The notes beneath the pieces were generated by a model. It was not told the origin of the DNA. It was given only the letters and a program-made list of their open reading frames with translations, and did not search any database. Of a DNA stretch of 64,000 bases, positions 45,203 through 55,188 are shown piece by piece (the first letter of the stretch is position 1; each line of letters starts with the position of its first letter). The translations under genes were made by a program, and so were the position numbers. Source of the DNA: Prorocentrum cordatum (Eukaryota > Sar > Dinophyceae > Prorocentrales > Prorocentraceae); contig CAUYUJ010018871.1 in the NCBI GenBank assembly GCA_963575745.1, positions 97,501 through 161,500 of the forward strand, read 5' to 3'.

Positions 45203-45904
45203 ATGTATGAGAAGGGACGCGAGTTCGAAATACCTCTGAGGCAGCTTTGGAATCTCTTTGAGGCCTTTTTCTCGAGTAAGGCCTGCAAAGACCTTATTGG
45301 AATCGTGGGAATTGCCGTACGCTCCATGTCTTTTGTACAGATCAAGACAATGTCGTACAAGGGTGCTGTTTTCTACGATAACCGTTGGTCAGACCCTGGG
45401 AATTTCATCTACACTATCTGGTGGAACATTTGGGGCCAAATGGCCAGGTATCTTCAAAGGAGACAACCTACCAGTGCCTCGCACAAGTCGGTGGAGGAAC
45501 TTCGTTCAGTGGCGGGCCGTGTTACAGATGTACAGAGGATGGTCCGCGAGCGGTGGAATAGGGAGCCAGATACCTCCAGGTGGTTAGAGCTCGTCGGAGA
45601 TCTGATGGAGCTAGGCTTGGGAGTGGGATATGTGGAGCCTGATCGGTTCTGGCACATCATCGAGGGAATCTCCCCCATTATCTGCGCCATTAGGTCTGTT
45701 CTGATGTTTGCTGACCAGCATGGGTCGTTCGCTCGCACGGGGAAAGACCGTCGCCTCTTTCGCGGCCCATGCGCTCCCCACACTAGGAAGTTTGCCGTGG
45801 CAATGTTCCACGGAATGCAAGTCCATAAATTCAACGTGACGAAATCTTCGGAGGTTTGGGTTTCATACCTGGTTGCAGCCTCAGAGAACAGGCTCCAATA
45901 TTAA
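45203..45904 (+). CDS. Hypothetical protein downstream of a spliced-leader relic
   Basis: The ATG at 45203 gives 233 aa (MYEKGREFEIPLRQLWNLFE); the frame is open upstream to 44957, across the leader relic, but without typical protein composition. Blocks include ACKDLIGIVGIAVRSMSFVQ, GNFIYTIWWNIWGQMARYLQ, DTSRWLELVGDLMELGLGVG and CAPHTRKFAVAMFHGMQVHK. It is rich in Trp and hydrophobic residues, perhaps globular with helices. No family is recognised. Its placement in the + strand run after element 4 suggests it could be an additional ORF of that element or an independent retroposed gene. Confidence 0.45.
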   Translation: MYEKGREFEIPLRQLWNLFEAFFSSKACKDLIGIVGIAVRSMSFVQIKTMSYKGAVFYDNRWSDPGNFIYTIWWNIWGQMARYLQRRQPTSASHKSVEELRSVAGRVTDVQRMVRERWNREPDTSRWLELVGDLMELGLGVGYVEPDRFWHIIEGISPIICAIRSVLMFADQHGSFARTGKDRRLFRGPCAPHTRKFAVAMFHGMQVHKFNVTKSSEVWVSYLVAASENRLQY

Positions 45905-46124
45905 TGGAGCGGGGTTTTATCTCCCCAACGGAATTCACTTTGGTCTGTTTCAAGACCACTTCGTTCCCTCCTTTTGTCCCGCCTACGGGATTGGCTGACA
46001 CCAGGCGATGTCACTTATGCGATTCTATCTGGGACCCGCTTGATCTCTGTGATCGTAGGGATACCGTGGCTTCGCAACAATCCCGTCCTCATCTGTCTGC
46101 TTCTGCTGGGCTCTCTCTCGCTCC

Positions 46125-46535
46125 TTGCTCTGCCGCTTGCAGTATCGGGCTCAAGATTTCGGTATGCTACTTCCCAAAGCGTCTGACCCTCACGTTTACT
46201 TTCAGGGAAAGGTTTGCAGATCCAAACGGAAAGTCTGCTTCTTATGCAAACAGGACCTTGAGGTGCTCTCTCACTGCTCCACGTTGCTATTCCAAAGGGC
46301 GGTAAAGTTGCCAGCTCGTTTCCTTGTTCCATCGGACCTAGGTGGTCCAGTCCTTACATACGACTGGTGCAAAATTCCACTCTTCCAAGCGTGTCGGGAC
46401 AGCGGTTTTAACAGACTTTACGTAAACACAAAGGGACCCGACGATAGAGCGCGGAGAATTCCTTGGAAAGATTGGCCGTTGGTCAGTAGCCGTTTTGCCT
46501 CAAACCCAGGCGGTAATCGGGCACGAAGCAGCTGA
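46125..46535 (+). CDS. Hypothetical short ORF with Cys/His cluster
   Basis: 136 codons, including GKVCRSKRKVCFLCKQDLEV then LSHCSTLLFQR, a C-x5-C-x2-C-x8-H-C pattern that could bind zinc. Then comes LVPSDLGGPVLTYDWCKIPL. A spliced-leader relic (46483-46504) overlaps its end, which argues the 3' part is not original. Coding status is uncertain. Confidence 0.3.
   Translation: MLCRLQYRAQDFGMLLPKASDPHVYFQGKVCRSKRKVCFLCKQDLEVLSHCSTLLFQRAVKLPARFLVPSDLGGPVLTYDWCKIPLFQACRDSGFNRLYVNTKGPDDRARRIPWKDWPLVSSRFASNPGGNRARSS
46483..46504 (+). other. Decayed spliced leader
   Basis: TCAGTAGCCGTTTTGCCTCA plus AA matches the leader at 18 of 22 positions without gaps. It is in sense orientation 50 nt upstream of the 81-aa ORF at 46554. 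Confidence 0.6.
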
Positions 46536-46553
46536 GACATCCACAAACTAGGG

Positions 46554-46799
46554 ATGACCAAGCGATTCCTGCCAGCGAAGCTCGAATCCAGGAAGCGCCT
46601 CAAGTGGCTCCAAGGTTCGGGTGGAATGTGGAACTACTGCGAAGAGGAGAAGGTTTACACCAAAGTGTGGTACACAGAGTACTACGACACCTGGTTTGAT
46701 CCCGAATCAGGCTGGCCGTATCCAGTGGTTTGGTTCCTTTCAGACTATTGGTGGGATGGGAACGTCTTCGTGGAAAAGTGGCGCTGGAAGTACCCGTGA
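46554..46799 (+). CDS. Hypothetical 81-aa Trp/Tyr-rich protein
   Basis: MTKRFLPAKLESRKRLKWLQ is followed by a C-terminal half extremely rich in aromatic residues (YTKVWYTEYYDTWFDPESGW; SDYWWDGNVFVEKWRWKYP). A preceding spliced-leader relic gives it a retroposed-mRNA context. No known family is recognised. Confidence 0.4.
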   Translation: MTKRFLPAKLESRKRLKWLQGSGGMWNYCEEEKVYTKVWYTEYYDTWFDPESGWPYPVVWFLSDYWWDGNVFVEKWRWKYP

Positions 46800-47519
46800 C
46801 CACCTTTCTTGAGGCTCACTCTACCTTACCTCTGGGCGTTCGCGGTGCCTGGGCCTGCGGCCTTTGGAGGTCCTCTATCCTTCTCGTCTCTCACCTTTGC
46901 ATGTCCCTTTACACAGTTTGTGGGTCAATACACTTCGCAATCACCCACTGCATCAAACGTTTCGCAGTCTTGAATTCAATTACACCGCACATTTTGGTTC
47001 AACTGGAGTGGGACTACACGGATGGGATCACCCGCTTCCTCTCAGTTCTTTCTTAGTATGCCTCCATTTCTTCTGGTTCAATGCGTGGTTGAGACATTCA
47101 ATTAATGGCTAGACTTCTTTCAGCTCTTTTCTTGATCAGGCTACTGCCTTTTTCTCTGGGCTTCAAGGGACTCAACGTAAGTTCTCTTCATCTCCATATC
47201 TGGTTCACTCAAGTGGACGGTTTTCATTCATTCAATATCCTTGGTTCAATTTAAGGCGGGTTCCATTCGGACACGATATCTCTGAGCTTTGGGGACTCAT
47301 TCATGCTCTCATTCAAACTGGACAGGCGGTTTTACATTCAAGATTTCGTCCAGTATCATGGGTTTCAATCTTGGGTCGGGATTCTCCCTTTCCTGCCCTT
47401 TCTCCCGCCTCGCCTGCCTCTCCCTTCTATGCCATACGCATTTGGCGTATTGGTGGCCTCTCAGTCTTTGTGTTTCAGGAGTACCGTCCCCTTATGGCGC
47501 GTCATCATCATCATCCTGC
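46800..47519. other. No gene seen; recurring TGGTTCAA words
   Basis: Moderately AT-rich sequence with CATTTTGGTTCAAC at 46990, CTGGTTCAAT at 47081, CTGGTTCACT at 47203 and TTGGTTCAAT at 47244. These may be strongly decayed 3' halves of spliced leaders. Nothing else was recognised. Confidence 0.35.
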
Positions 47520-47655
47520 TTCTTCTACTGCTGCTGCTGCTCGCTCCCTCCTGCTGAGGCTGCTCCTCAATGTTGCTGCTGCTTGTGCTGCTGCTGCTCG
47601 TTTTGATGCTTCAGCTGCTCCTCCTCCTCCTCCTCCTGCTCCTCCCGCATGTCCG
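47520..47655 (+). repeat. CTG-rich spacer preceding gene B
   Basis: CTGCTGCTGCTGCTCGCTCC..TGAGGCTGCTCCTCAATGTT with GCTGCTG runs is the same spacer type as at 35456 and 38515, resuming after element 4. Confidence 0.75.
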
Positions 47656-47704
47656 TCGCATTTGCAGACTCGAGCCGGGAAGACGCGCTCGCGGCGCCTT
47701 TGCC

Positions 47705-48190
47705 ATGATGAGTCACCGCGGCGGCCAGCAGCAGAACGCTGCCTCTGGCGCGTTGGACCGAGTGGCGTCGGTAGTCGGGTCCTGGAGGACCTGGCGAGTT
47801 GGACACCCCATCCGAGCTGTTGGCGGGGTTGCTTTCACGCAGGCTCCTCGGCCAGGGCCGAGCGGCCAGAGTCCGTGGTGCGCGTGCGCCAATATCGACA
47901 GTGACAGGGTTGTCCAAGAATGGTGGCTTCCGCCGTTCCTCGTGCCCACTGCAGAGGCGGTCCGAGTGGCTGGAAGCATCAATGGCAAAGCGGCGTTGCC
48001 CCAGTACTCCGCTGCCTCTGGCGCGGCTGGGGGGCCATTGGCGCCGCACATGCACTACGCGAACATCCACAGGATCTGGGCTTTGGCCGCCACCCACCCC
48101 ATGGTCATTACGTCGGGAAAATACAAAGCAGAGAAAGAACGCGACCCATCTGAGTTTGATCAGTTCGGTCGCTCGGTAAAATACCACTAG
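47705..48190 (+). CDS. Gene family A/B, copy B: N-terminal part
   Basis: ATG 47705 (MMSHRGGQQQNAASGALDRV) opens a frame with TWRVGHPIRAVGGVAFTQAP, DSDRVVQEWWLPPFLVPTAE and HYANIHRIWALAATHPMVIT, ending VKYH with TAG at 48188. The sequence parallels the N-terminal part of copy A. It is followed after a gap by LSVSARVEMLIGCSVNDAAQ and EHTSGLLGLWWRPAPKRKLS (48215 onward), probably the same protein after a shift. Confidence 0.45.
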   Translation: MMSHRGGQQQNAASGALDRVASVVGSWRTWRVGHPIRAVGGVAFTQAPRPGPSGQSPWCACANIDSDRVVQEWWLPPFLVPTAEAVRVAGSINGKAALPQYSAASGAAGGPLAPHMHYANIHRIWALAATHPMVITSGKYKAEKERDPSEFDQFGRSVKYH

Positions 48191-48214
48191 AGCCCATGTG
48201 ACCTGATCCTGTCG

Positions 48215-49520
48215 GTGTCGGCTCGTGTGGAGATGCTCATCGGGTGCTCCGTGAACGATGCCGCCCAAAAGGTGACTGAACACACTTCTGGGCTGCTCGG
48301 TTTGTGGTGGAGACCTGCTCCTAAAAGGAAGCTCTCGAGGGAGCAAGAGGACGTGGCGCGGTCCGTTTTTTTTCGACTTGGTCGAAGCCGCCCAGCGCGT
48401 GCCCGACATGTACGCCGTGGATTATAACGTTATCTCTGGCGTCTCCGCTGCCTCTGGCGCGTCCGCTGCCTCTGGCGCGCCCGCTGCCTCTGGCGCGCCC
48501 GCCGCTCCTGCTGCTGCAGCTGCTGCGGTTGCTGCTCCTGCGCCAGCTCCTGCGCCAGCTCCTGCGCCAGCTCCTGCGCCGCGACCGCCGCCTGCTCCTG
48601 CGAAAGCTCCTGCGCCGGCCAGCGCGAGCGGCGGCGGCCGCGCCGCTACTCCACCAGGACCAGCCATGCCGCGGCCTGCGCCGCTGGAGTGGCGGCCGCA
48701 GGCGGCGCCAAAGGATAATGCGAAGGAGGCGCCGCTTCCTCCGCTGCATGAGAATGCGGCGACGCCGCCTGCCACGGCTTCAAAGAAGAACAACGCCGCT
48801 GCCTCTGGCGCGCGTGAAAAGAAAAAAAAGCCACCCGCTGTTTTGGTTGCGCATGCATGGGTGAGGGCCAGCTCGCCGCCGCCGCCGCCGGCCGCCAGCT
48901 GGCCAGCAGATTTGGCGACGACGCGGGCTCAGTTGCGGCCGCCGCCGCCACGTCATCCTCCCCGAGACGTGCCAGAGCCGACGCCGCCAGGGCAGCTTCC
49001 CCTGACTCCCGCGCTTGCTCCTGCCGCCGAGCCGCTCCTGCCTGCCTCTGGCGGCTGTGCGATCGCGGCGCCTCCGCCTGCCTTGGCCAGTGCGATCGCG
49101 GCGCCTCCAACCGCTGCAACAGGGAGCGCGCGTCCGCCTCCTCCAGCCCCTGACCTGGGCAGCTCGTCTTCCGACGAGGGCGTCGACGGCGACGCGAGCG
49201 AGGAGACCGCCACGACGATGCGACGGGGGGGGCAACTCGAGCCCCCCGAAGAGCGGCGGGGCAGGACGCGTTCCAGAAGCATGCAGAGACCGACCGAGCA
49301 GGACGTTGCTTCCTGTAGCTCATCAGAGGACGAGCGGGAGGATGCTGTCTCTGGCGCACCCGAGTATGCTGTCTCTGTCGCAACAGAGGAAGTGAGCCTG
49401 ACGACTCGTCTCTCTGAGAGGAAGCTCAGACGATTGCCCGACGAACGCAAGGCCGAGCGTCGCAGCGTCGCCCGAACGCGCGCCAGGCAGCAGCACTTCG
49501 TCGACAACAAAGAGCGCTGA
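48215..49520 (+). pseudogene. Gene family A/B, copy B: central region with stops and shifts
   Basis: EHTSGLLGLWWRPAPKRKLS leads into SREQEDVARSVFF, where an eight-T run (48367-48374) shifts the frame. It continues DLVEAAQRVPDMYAVDYNVI, four AASGA-type repeats (18-bp period, 48436-48510), an Ala/Pro (APAPAP) run, SASGGGRAATPPGPAMPRPA, acidic and Ser-rich blocks (SSSSDEGVDGDASEETATTM) and TTRLSERKLRRLPDERKAER. The frame stops at TGA 49518-49520, where copy B' has TGG (Trp). B' is otherwise nearly identical. The region is probably disordered. Confidence 0.6.
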
Positions 49521-50408
49521 GAAGCCGACGCCCAGACTCGCGTCCGAGATTGGGAAATGCCGCAGCTCGAGGACAGAAACGCCCGGCGCACGCAGAGAAA
49601 GCTCGACGCGCGGTGCGACCCGCCCCCTTCATTGAGGGAGCTTCTCGAAGGCATCCCCCACCGAAACGACAACCCAGATAACGCAAGGCAGCCGCGGCCC
49701 GTCGTGCGCGCTTGCCTCCAAAAAGCAACGCTACAAGCGGCGGCTGTGGGAGGAGCTGCGGGGCCCTGACGCTGTCTCTGACGCGCCCTTCGCCGAGGCA
49801 TGCCCGCATGCCGTGCTCGGCGACGGGCGGGCGGCGCTGACGCCAGACGCCTTCGAGGCATCGAAGCGCAAAGCAGGGGTTCAGGACGACGAGACCTACG
49901 TCAAGCACATCCTCGAAAAGCACAGCGGCGAGGCGCGGCACTGGGGGGGCCCGGGTGGAGGGGGGTGCCTTCTGAACTCGTGGACACTCTCTGCCACGTC
50001 AGGTTCTGGCACCACCAGTACGCCCAGAGCGAAAAGGCGCGTGAGTACCTGGCCTGGAAGAACGCTGACGGGGATGCGGAATTCTTGGAACTGGCGGAGA
50101 TGAAGTGGATCCTGGATTTAGATGGTGGCGAGACCGCGCTTCTGAGTTGTGTCGAAGACGACTCTGCCTCTGGAGAGACGTGGTCCATCAGGACTGGACA
50201 ACTTGTGACTCTGGCGGAGATGTTCAGCTACGGGCGCCGCCTTCGCTCGTGCCACTTCCTGCGCACGTTGCACCTCCGACAACCGATATTCGCGACGAGG
50301 AAGGGGCACAGCGAGTCGCGCACGGCGGAGGCTACTCTCAAGAAGAATGCTTGGCGCCTGCGCCATCAGGAGACAGGGCGCCACGGCCTGCCCCGGCGCC
50401 GAAGGTGA
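49521..50408 (+). pseudogene. Gene family A/B, copy B: conserved C-terminal domain, frameshifted
   Basis: It contains a 19-nt insertion relative to B' (TTCATTGAGGGAGCTTCTC near 49628) and a second shift in the G run near 49945. Recognisable domain pieces are DDETYVKHILEKHSGEARHW, PSELVDTLCHVRFWHHQYAQ, EMKWILDLDGGETALLSCVE, SIRTGQLVTLAEMFSYGRRL and LRQPIFATRKGHSESRTAEA, stop at 50406-50408. They match the domain of copy A at the KH, LD.D.G.T.LL and GQ.V.LA positions. Confidence 0.6.
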
Positions 50409-50706
50409 GGGCGCGGCGCTGCTGAGTAGCTGCCTCTGGCGCTTCTTCCTTGCAGAACCCTCTGAAGAGCTGCCTCTGGCGCTTGCGGACTTTTGCGCGC
50501 AGCGCGTCGTTGCTTTCGCGGCTGCCCGTCGCCCGCGCTTTCGCTTGCGAGCGCGCTTTCCTGCGCGCGAGCGACGTCGTCGTCGTCGCCGACATCGTCC
50601 TCAGTGTCGCCATCAGCCCCCGCATCCTTGTGCTCTCTGTGTATTGATCTCTCTGTGTACTTGTCGTTTTCCTGTTTTCTTTTCTCTTCATATTCTTGGA
50701 TACCAC
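50409..50706. other. 3' flank of gene B; no gene
   Basis: Two dispersed motifs (50430, 50477) and a GCGCGC-rich stretch shared with B' up to about 50560 (56890 in B'). Unique T-rich sequence follows up to the minisatellite. Confidence 0.5.
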
Positions 50707-51931
50707 AGGAAAAACAAGACCCGACCAGGGGAAAACTAGAGCTAGCAAGGAACAAATTGACCCGACCAGGGAAAAACTAGACCCGACCACAGGGAAAACC
50801 AGACCCGACCAGGGCAAAACTAGATCCGACCAGGAAAAAAGTAGACCCGACCAGAGAACAACGAGACCCGACCACAGGAAAAAACTAGACCCGACCAGGG
50901 AAAACGCAGACCCGACCAAGGGAAAAACTAGACCCGACCAAAGCAAAACTAGACCGGATCAAAAGAAAAACTAGACCCGACCAAAGGAAAACCAGACCCG
51001 ACCAGGGAAAAACTACATCCGACCAAAGGAAAACCTAGACCCGACCAGGGGGAAAATAGACCCGACCATGGAAAAATTAGACACGACCAGGGAACAACTA
51101 GACCCGACCACAGGGAAAATTAGAAACGACCAGGGAAAACCAGACCCGACCAGGGAAAACTAGACCCGAGAAGAGAAAAACTAGGACCAGGGGAAGAGTA
51201 GACCCGACCAGGGAAAAACCAGACCCGACCAAAGAAAATTAGACCGAACCAAAGGAAAAACTAGACCCAACCAGAGGAAAACTAGACCCGACCAAGGAAA
51301 AACTAAACCCGATCAAAGAAAAACAACAGCAGACCAAGGGAAATCCCGACCACGGAAAAAATTACACCCGATCATGTAAAAACGATGCCCGACCATAGGG
51401 AAAACTAGACCCGACCAAAGGAAAACCATACCCGACCAGGGAAAAACTACATCCGACCAGGGAAAAACTAGACCCGACCAGGGAAGAACTAGACCCGACC
51501 AGGGCAAAATTAAATCCGAGCAGAGAAAAACCAGACCGGATCAAAGGAAAAAGTAGACCCGACCAGGGGAAAATCAGATCCGACCACAGGAAAACTAGAC
51601 CAGACCAAGGGAAACAAAGACCCCACCAAAGCAAAAACCAGACCCGACCAGGGGACAACTAGACCCGACCAGGGAAAAACTAGAGCCAACCAGGGAAAAA
51701 GTAGACCCGACCATGGGAAAAGTAGACCCGACCAAGGGAAAACTATACCAGACCAGGGAAAAACTATACCCGACCAGAGAAAAACCATACCCGACCACAG
51801 GAAAAACTAGATCGGACCAAGGGAACACTAGACCCGACCAGGGGAAAGCAAGATCGACCAGAGAACATTTTTACCTAACCAAAGGAGGAAGAAGAAGAAT
51901 AAGAAAGAAGAAGAAGAAGAAGAAGAAGAAG

Positions 51932-52024
<93 letters not shown>

Positions 52025-53584
52025 GACCACGGGAAAGCTAGGCCCGACCAGAGGAACACTAAACCAGACCAAGGAAAAACTATACCCGACCAGGGAAAAA
52101 CTAAACCCGACCAAAGAAAAAGTAGACCCGAGCAGGGAAAAAGTACACTCGACCAAAGAGATCAACAAACCCGACCAGGGAAAAAACTAGACCCGACCAG
52201 GGAAAAAGTAGACCCGACCAGGGGGAAAATCAGACCCGACCACAGGACAAAACTAGACCCGACCAGGGAAAGCTCGACCAGACCATGGGAAAAACTAGAC
52301 CAGACCAAATGGAAAAACTCAACCCGACCAGGGGAGAACCAGACCCGACCAGAGGAAAATCAGACCCGACCAGGGGAAAACTAAATCCGACCAAAGGAAA
52401 AACTAGACCCGACCAAGGGAAAACTAGACCCGACCAGGGAAAAACCAGACCCGACCACGGAAAAGCTGGCCCCGACCACAGGGAAAGCTAAACCCGACCA
52501 AGGGAAAACTAGACCCGACCAGGGAAGAACTAGACCCGACCAGAGAACAAGTAAAACCGGCCAAAGGAAAGCTGGACCCGAGCAGGAGAAAAGTAAACCC
52601 GATCAAGGAAAGACTAGACCCGACCAGAGGAAAAGTAAACCGGACCATATCAAAAACTAAACCCGATCAGGGGAAAATTAGACCCGACCAGGGGGAAACT
52701 AAACCCGACCATAGGGAAAACTACACCCGACCAGGGGAAAAAACTAGACCCGACCATGGGAAAACCTAGGCCCGACCAGGTCAAAACTAAACCCGACCAA
52801 AGAAAAAGTGTTCCCTACCAGTGGAAAAACTAGAGCCGACCAGGGGATGAGTAGACCCGACCAGGGAAAAACGAAACCTGACCAGAGAAAAACTAAACCA
52901 GACCAAAGGAAAAACTAAGCCCGACCAGGGGGCAACTAAACCCGACCAGAGGAAAACTAGGCCCGACCAGACCCGAGCAAAGGAACAACTAGACCCGACC
53001 ACGGGAAAACTAGACCCGACCAGGGAAAAATTAGACCCGACCAGGGAAAAACAATAAAAATTAAACCCGACCAGGGAAAACCTAGACCCGACCAGGGAAA
53101 AAGCAAACCCGACCAAAGGAAAAATTAGCCCCGACCAAAGGAAAAACTAGACCCGACCAGAGGAAAACTAAACCCGACCAAGGAAAAACTATACCCGACC
53201 AGAGAAAAACTAGACCGAACCAGTGCAAAAACTAAACCCGACGAGTGACAAACTAGACCCGACCAGAGGAAAACGAGGCCCGACCAGGGAAAAACTAGAC
53301 CCGACCAAAGGAAAACTAGACCAGACCAGGGGAAACTAGACCCGACCAGGGAAAAACTAGACCCGACCAAGGAAAAATTAAAGCCGTCACAGGGACAATT
53401 AGATCCGACCAGGGGAAAACTAGACCCGACCAGGGAAAAACTAGACCCGACCAGAGAAAGATTAGACCTGATCAAAAGAAAAAATGGACCCGACCAGGGG
53501 GAAACTAGACCCGACAAGAGGAAAACTAGACCCGACCAAAGAAAAACTAGACCGGACCAAAGGAAAAGCTAGACCCGACCAGGT
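50707..53584 (+). repeat. 21-bp minisatellite, array 3 (about 2.9 kb)
   Basis: About 135 copies of the same unit and orientation as array 2; GATCCGACC variants are rare here. It is interrupted at 51884-52023 by GGAGGAAGAAG.. (AAG)n and a poly(A) of about 90 nt. The array lies exactly between the duplicated genes B and B'. Confidence 0.97.
51884..52023 (+). repeat. (AAG)n followed by poly(A), about 90 A, inside array 3
   Basis: GAAGAAGAAG repeats pass into an uninterrupted A run to 52023, then CGACCACGGG resumes the minisatellite unit. It is the fourth long poly(A) of the window, and the third joined to CGACCA. Confidence 0.95.
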
Positions 53585-53674
53585 GTAAACGTTTGAGGGG
53601 GGCCGGTCGAGTTTTGGGGGGTTCGATTGGAAAAGCGCGCAAATATTACATTTCCACTCGGGGAGGCCCGTCTG

Positions 53675-53698
53675 TCCGCCGCCCATTCTGGCTCCAAG
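53675..53698 (+). other. Possible decayed spliced leader
   Basis: TCCGCCGCCCATTCTGGCTC plus CAAG matches the leader at 19 of 22 positions if two single-base insertions are allowed. Sense orientation, upstream of the kinase-like gene. Confidence 0.4.
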
Positions 53699-53839
53699 AA
53701 GACGTGGCTCCCCTCGGAGTCCTGCCGCGCAACTGTTTGAGTACTGTCGTCATGGCGCTGGTGCTCCACCTCCGCGCAAAACAGCTGCAGCCTTCCCGAG
53801 AGTGGGCGCGAGCGCACAGCACGTGTTCCAGGCGCATTG

Positions 53840-54677
53840 ACTTGCCCTTCGCCGCGGCACCGCTCTCTCTGGCGTCTCCGCTGCCTCTGGCGCGTCCGCT
53901 GCCTCTGGCGCGTCCGCTGCCTCTGGCGCGCCCGCTGCCTCCGGCGCGCCCGCTGCTTCTGACGCCGACGACGCGATGCCGACCGCGCGTTTCAGCTTCA
54001 CCTACGCCGCGCACGGCATGTCGCGCATTGTATACAACACAACGGACCAGCAGCGCGTGGTCATGCTAGCCGAGCGCGCAGAGCAGGCGCGGTCGAGCGA
54101 ACGCGAGGCCGAGATGTCGGTGGCCCTGCGGGAGCTGGCGCCGGCCGTCCTCCACTGCGGCGCCGCTGCGCTCCACGGGCCCAGCGGCGGCGTCAGGCAC
54201 CTGCACTTCCCCATGGTCAACGGCGCCATGCAGTTGGATCGGCACGTGGGGTTGCTGCGCGACGACAGCCAGGGCAAGCGGCGCGTCTTCCTCCTGGCGG
54301 TGCGGACCTTCGCCCAGGCTGCTGGGCGTTGCGTCTACATTTCCGACCTGAAGTTGGGCAACTTGGCTTGGGATTCCGAAGGAGAGCGCGTTCTCTTCCT
54401 GGACGCGGGCACCTTCCGCCTGACGGGCACGCGCAAATTTCCGAGAAAGAGGCAGCTACAGAGCTTCTTGGCCGCAGCCGAGACTTGTCTTGACTGTCAG
54501 ACGCTGCTGGAGCTCCACGACCTGCTGTCGCACGGGGGGGGGCCTGACATTGTGGCACGTCGGGCTGCCGATGCGCTGAGCCGCGGCTTTCGGCTCGGCC
54601 CGGCGCCCGCCCACCTGAACCCGTGGGCGCCGCCCTCGCTCCCCGCGGCGGACGAGGACCTGCGCGATGAGGCTGCG
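53840..54677 (+). CDS. Kinase-like domain protein, N-terminal part of a chimera with gene B'
   Basis: The frame is open from about 53840 with five AASGA repeats but no ATG; the first ATG is 53976 (MPTARFSFTYAAHGMSRIVY). The domain has VALRELAPAVLHCGAAALHG, RRVFLLAVRTFAQAAGRCVY, then ISDLKLGNLAW (54338-54370; catalytic-loop-like D-L-K-x2-N) and VLFLDAGTFRL (54391-54423; in the place of DFG, with D-A-G). A C-terminal helix follows (LQSFLAAAETCLDCQTLLEL). This resembles a protein-kinase or small-molecule-kinase fold. The glycine loop and Lys/Glu pair were not found, so activity is doubtful. At 54678 the sequence becomes the B-family segment in frame (SEHTSGLLGLRWRPAARKKL), a fusion by recombination. 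Confidence 0.5.
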
Positions 54678-55188
54678 TCTGAACACACTTCTGGGCTACT
54701 CGGTTTGCGGTGGAGACCTGCTGCTAGAAAGAAGCTCTCGAGGAGCACGAGGATGCGGCGCGGTCCGTCTTTGTCGACTCGGTCGAAGCCGCCCACCGCG
54801 TGCCCGACATGCACACCGCGGAGTAGAGCGCTCTCTCTGGCGTCTCCGCTGCCTCGAGCGCGTCCGCCGCCCCTGCTGCTGCAGCTGCTGCGGTCGCTGC
54901 TCCTGCGCCAGCTCCTGCGCCAGCTCCTGCGCCACTCCCGCCGCCTGCTCCTGCGCCAGCTCCTGCGCCAGCCAGCGTGAGCGGCGGCGGCCGCGCCGCT
55001 ACTCCACCAGGACCGGTCGCGCCGCGGCCTGCGCTGCTGGAGCGGCGGCCGCAGGCGGCGCCGAAGGATGATGCGAAGGAGGCGCCGCTTCTTCTGCTGC
55101 ATGAAAAGGCGGCGCCGCCGCCTGCCACGACTTCAAAGAAGAACAACACCGCTGCCTCTGGCGCGCGGGGAAAAAGCCACCCGCTGTT
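54678..55188 (+). pseudogene. Gene family A/B, copy B': central part
   Basis: Homologous to copy B from 48269. After SEHTSGLLGLRWRPAARKKL the frame shifts relative to B. The equivalent of SVFFDLVEAAQRVPDM is followed by a TAG near 54824. The Ala/Pro run, SVSGGGRAATPPGPVAPRPA and SKKNNTAASGARGKSHP follow in another frame to about 55175, where a small deletion relative to B changes the frame once more. No continuous translation exists. Confidence 0.6.

Noticed and set aside
37257-49520. UGA/UAG read as tryptophan
   Set aside because: The affected copies also carry indels and other decay, and intact paralogues use TGG; pseudogenisation is simpler.
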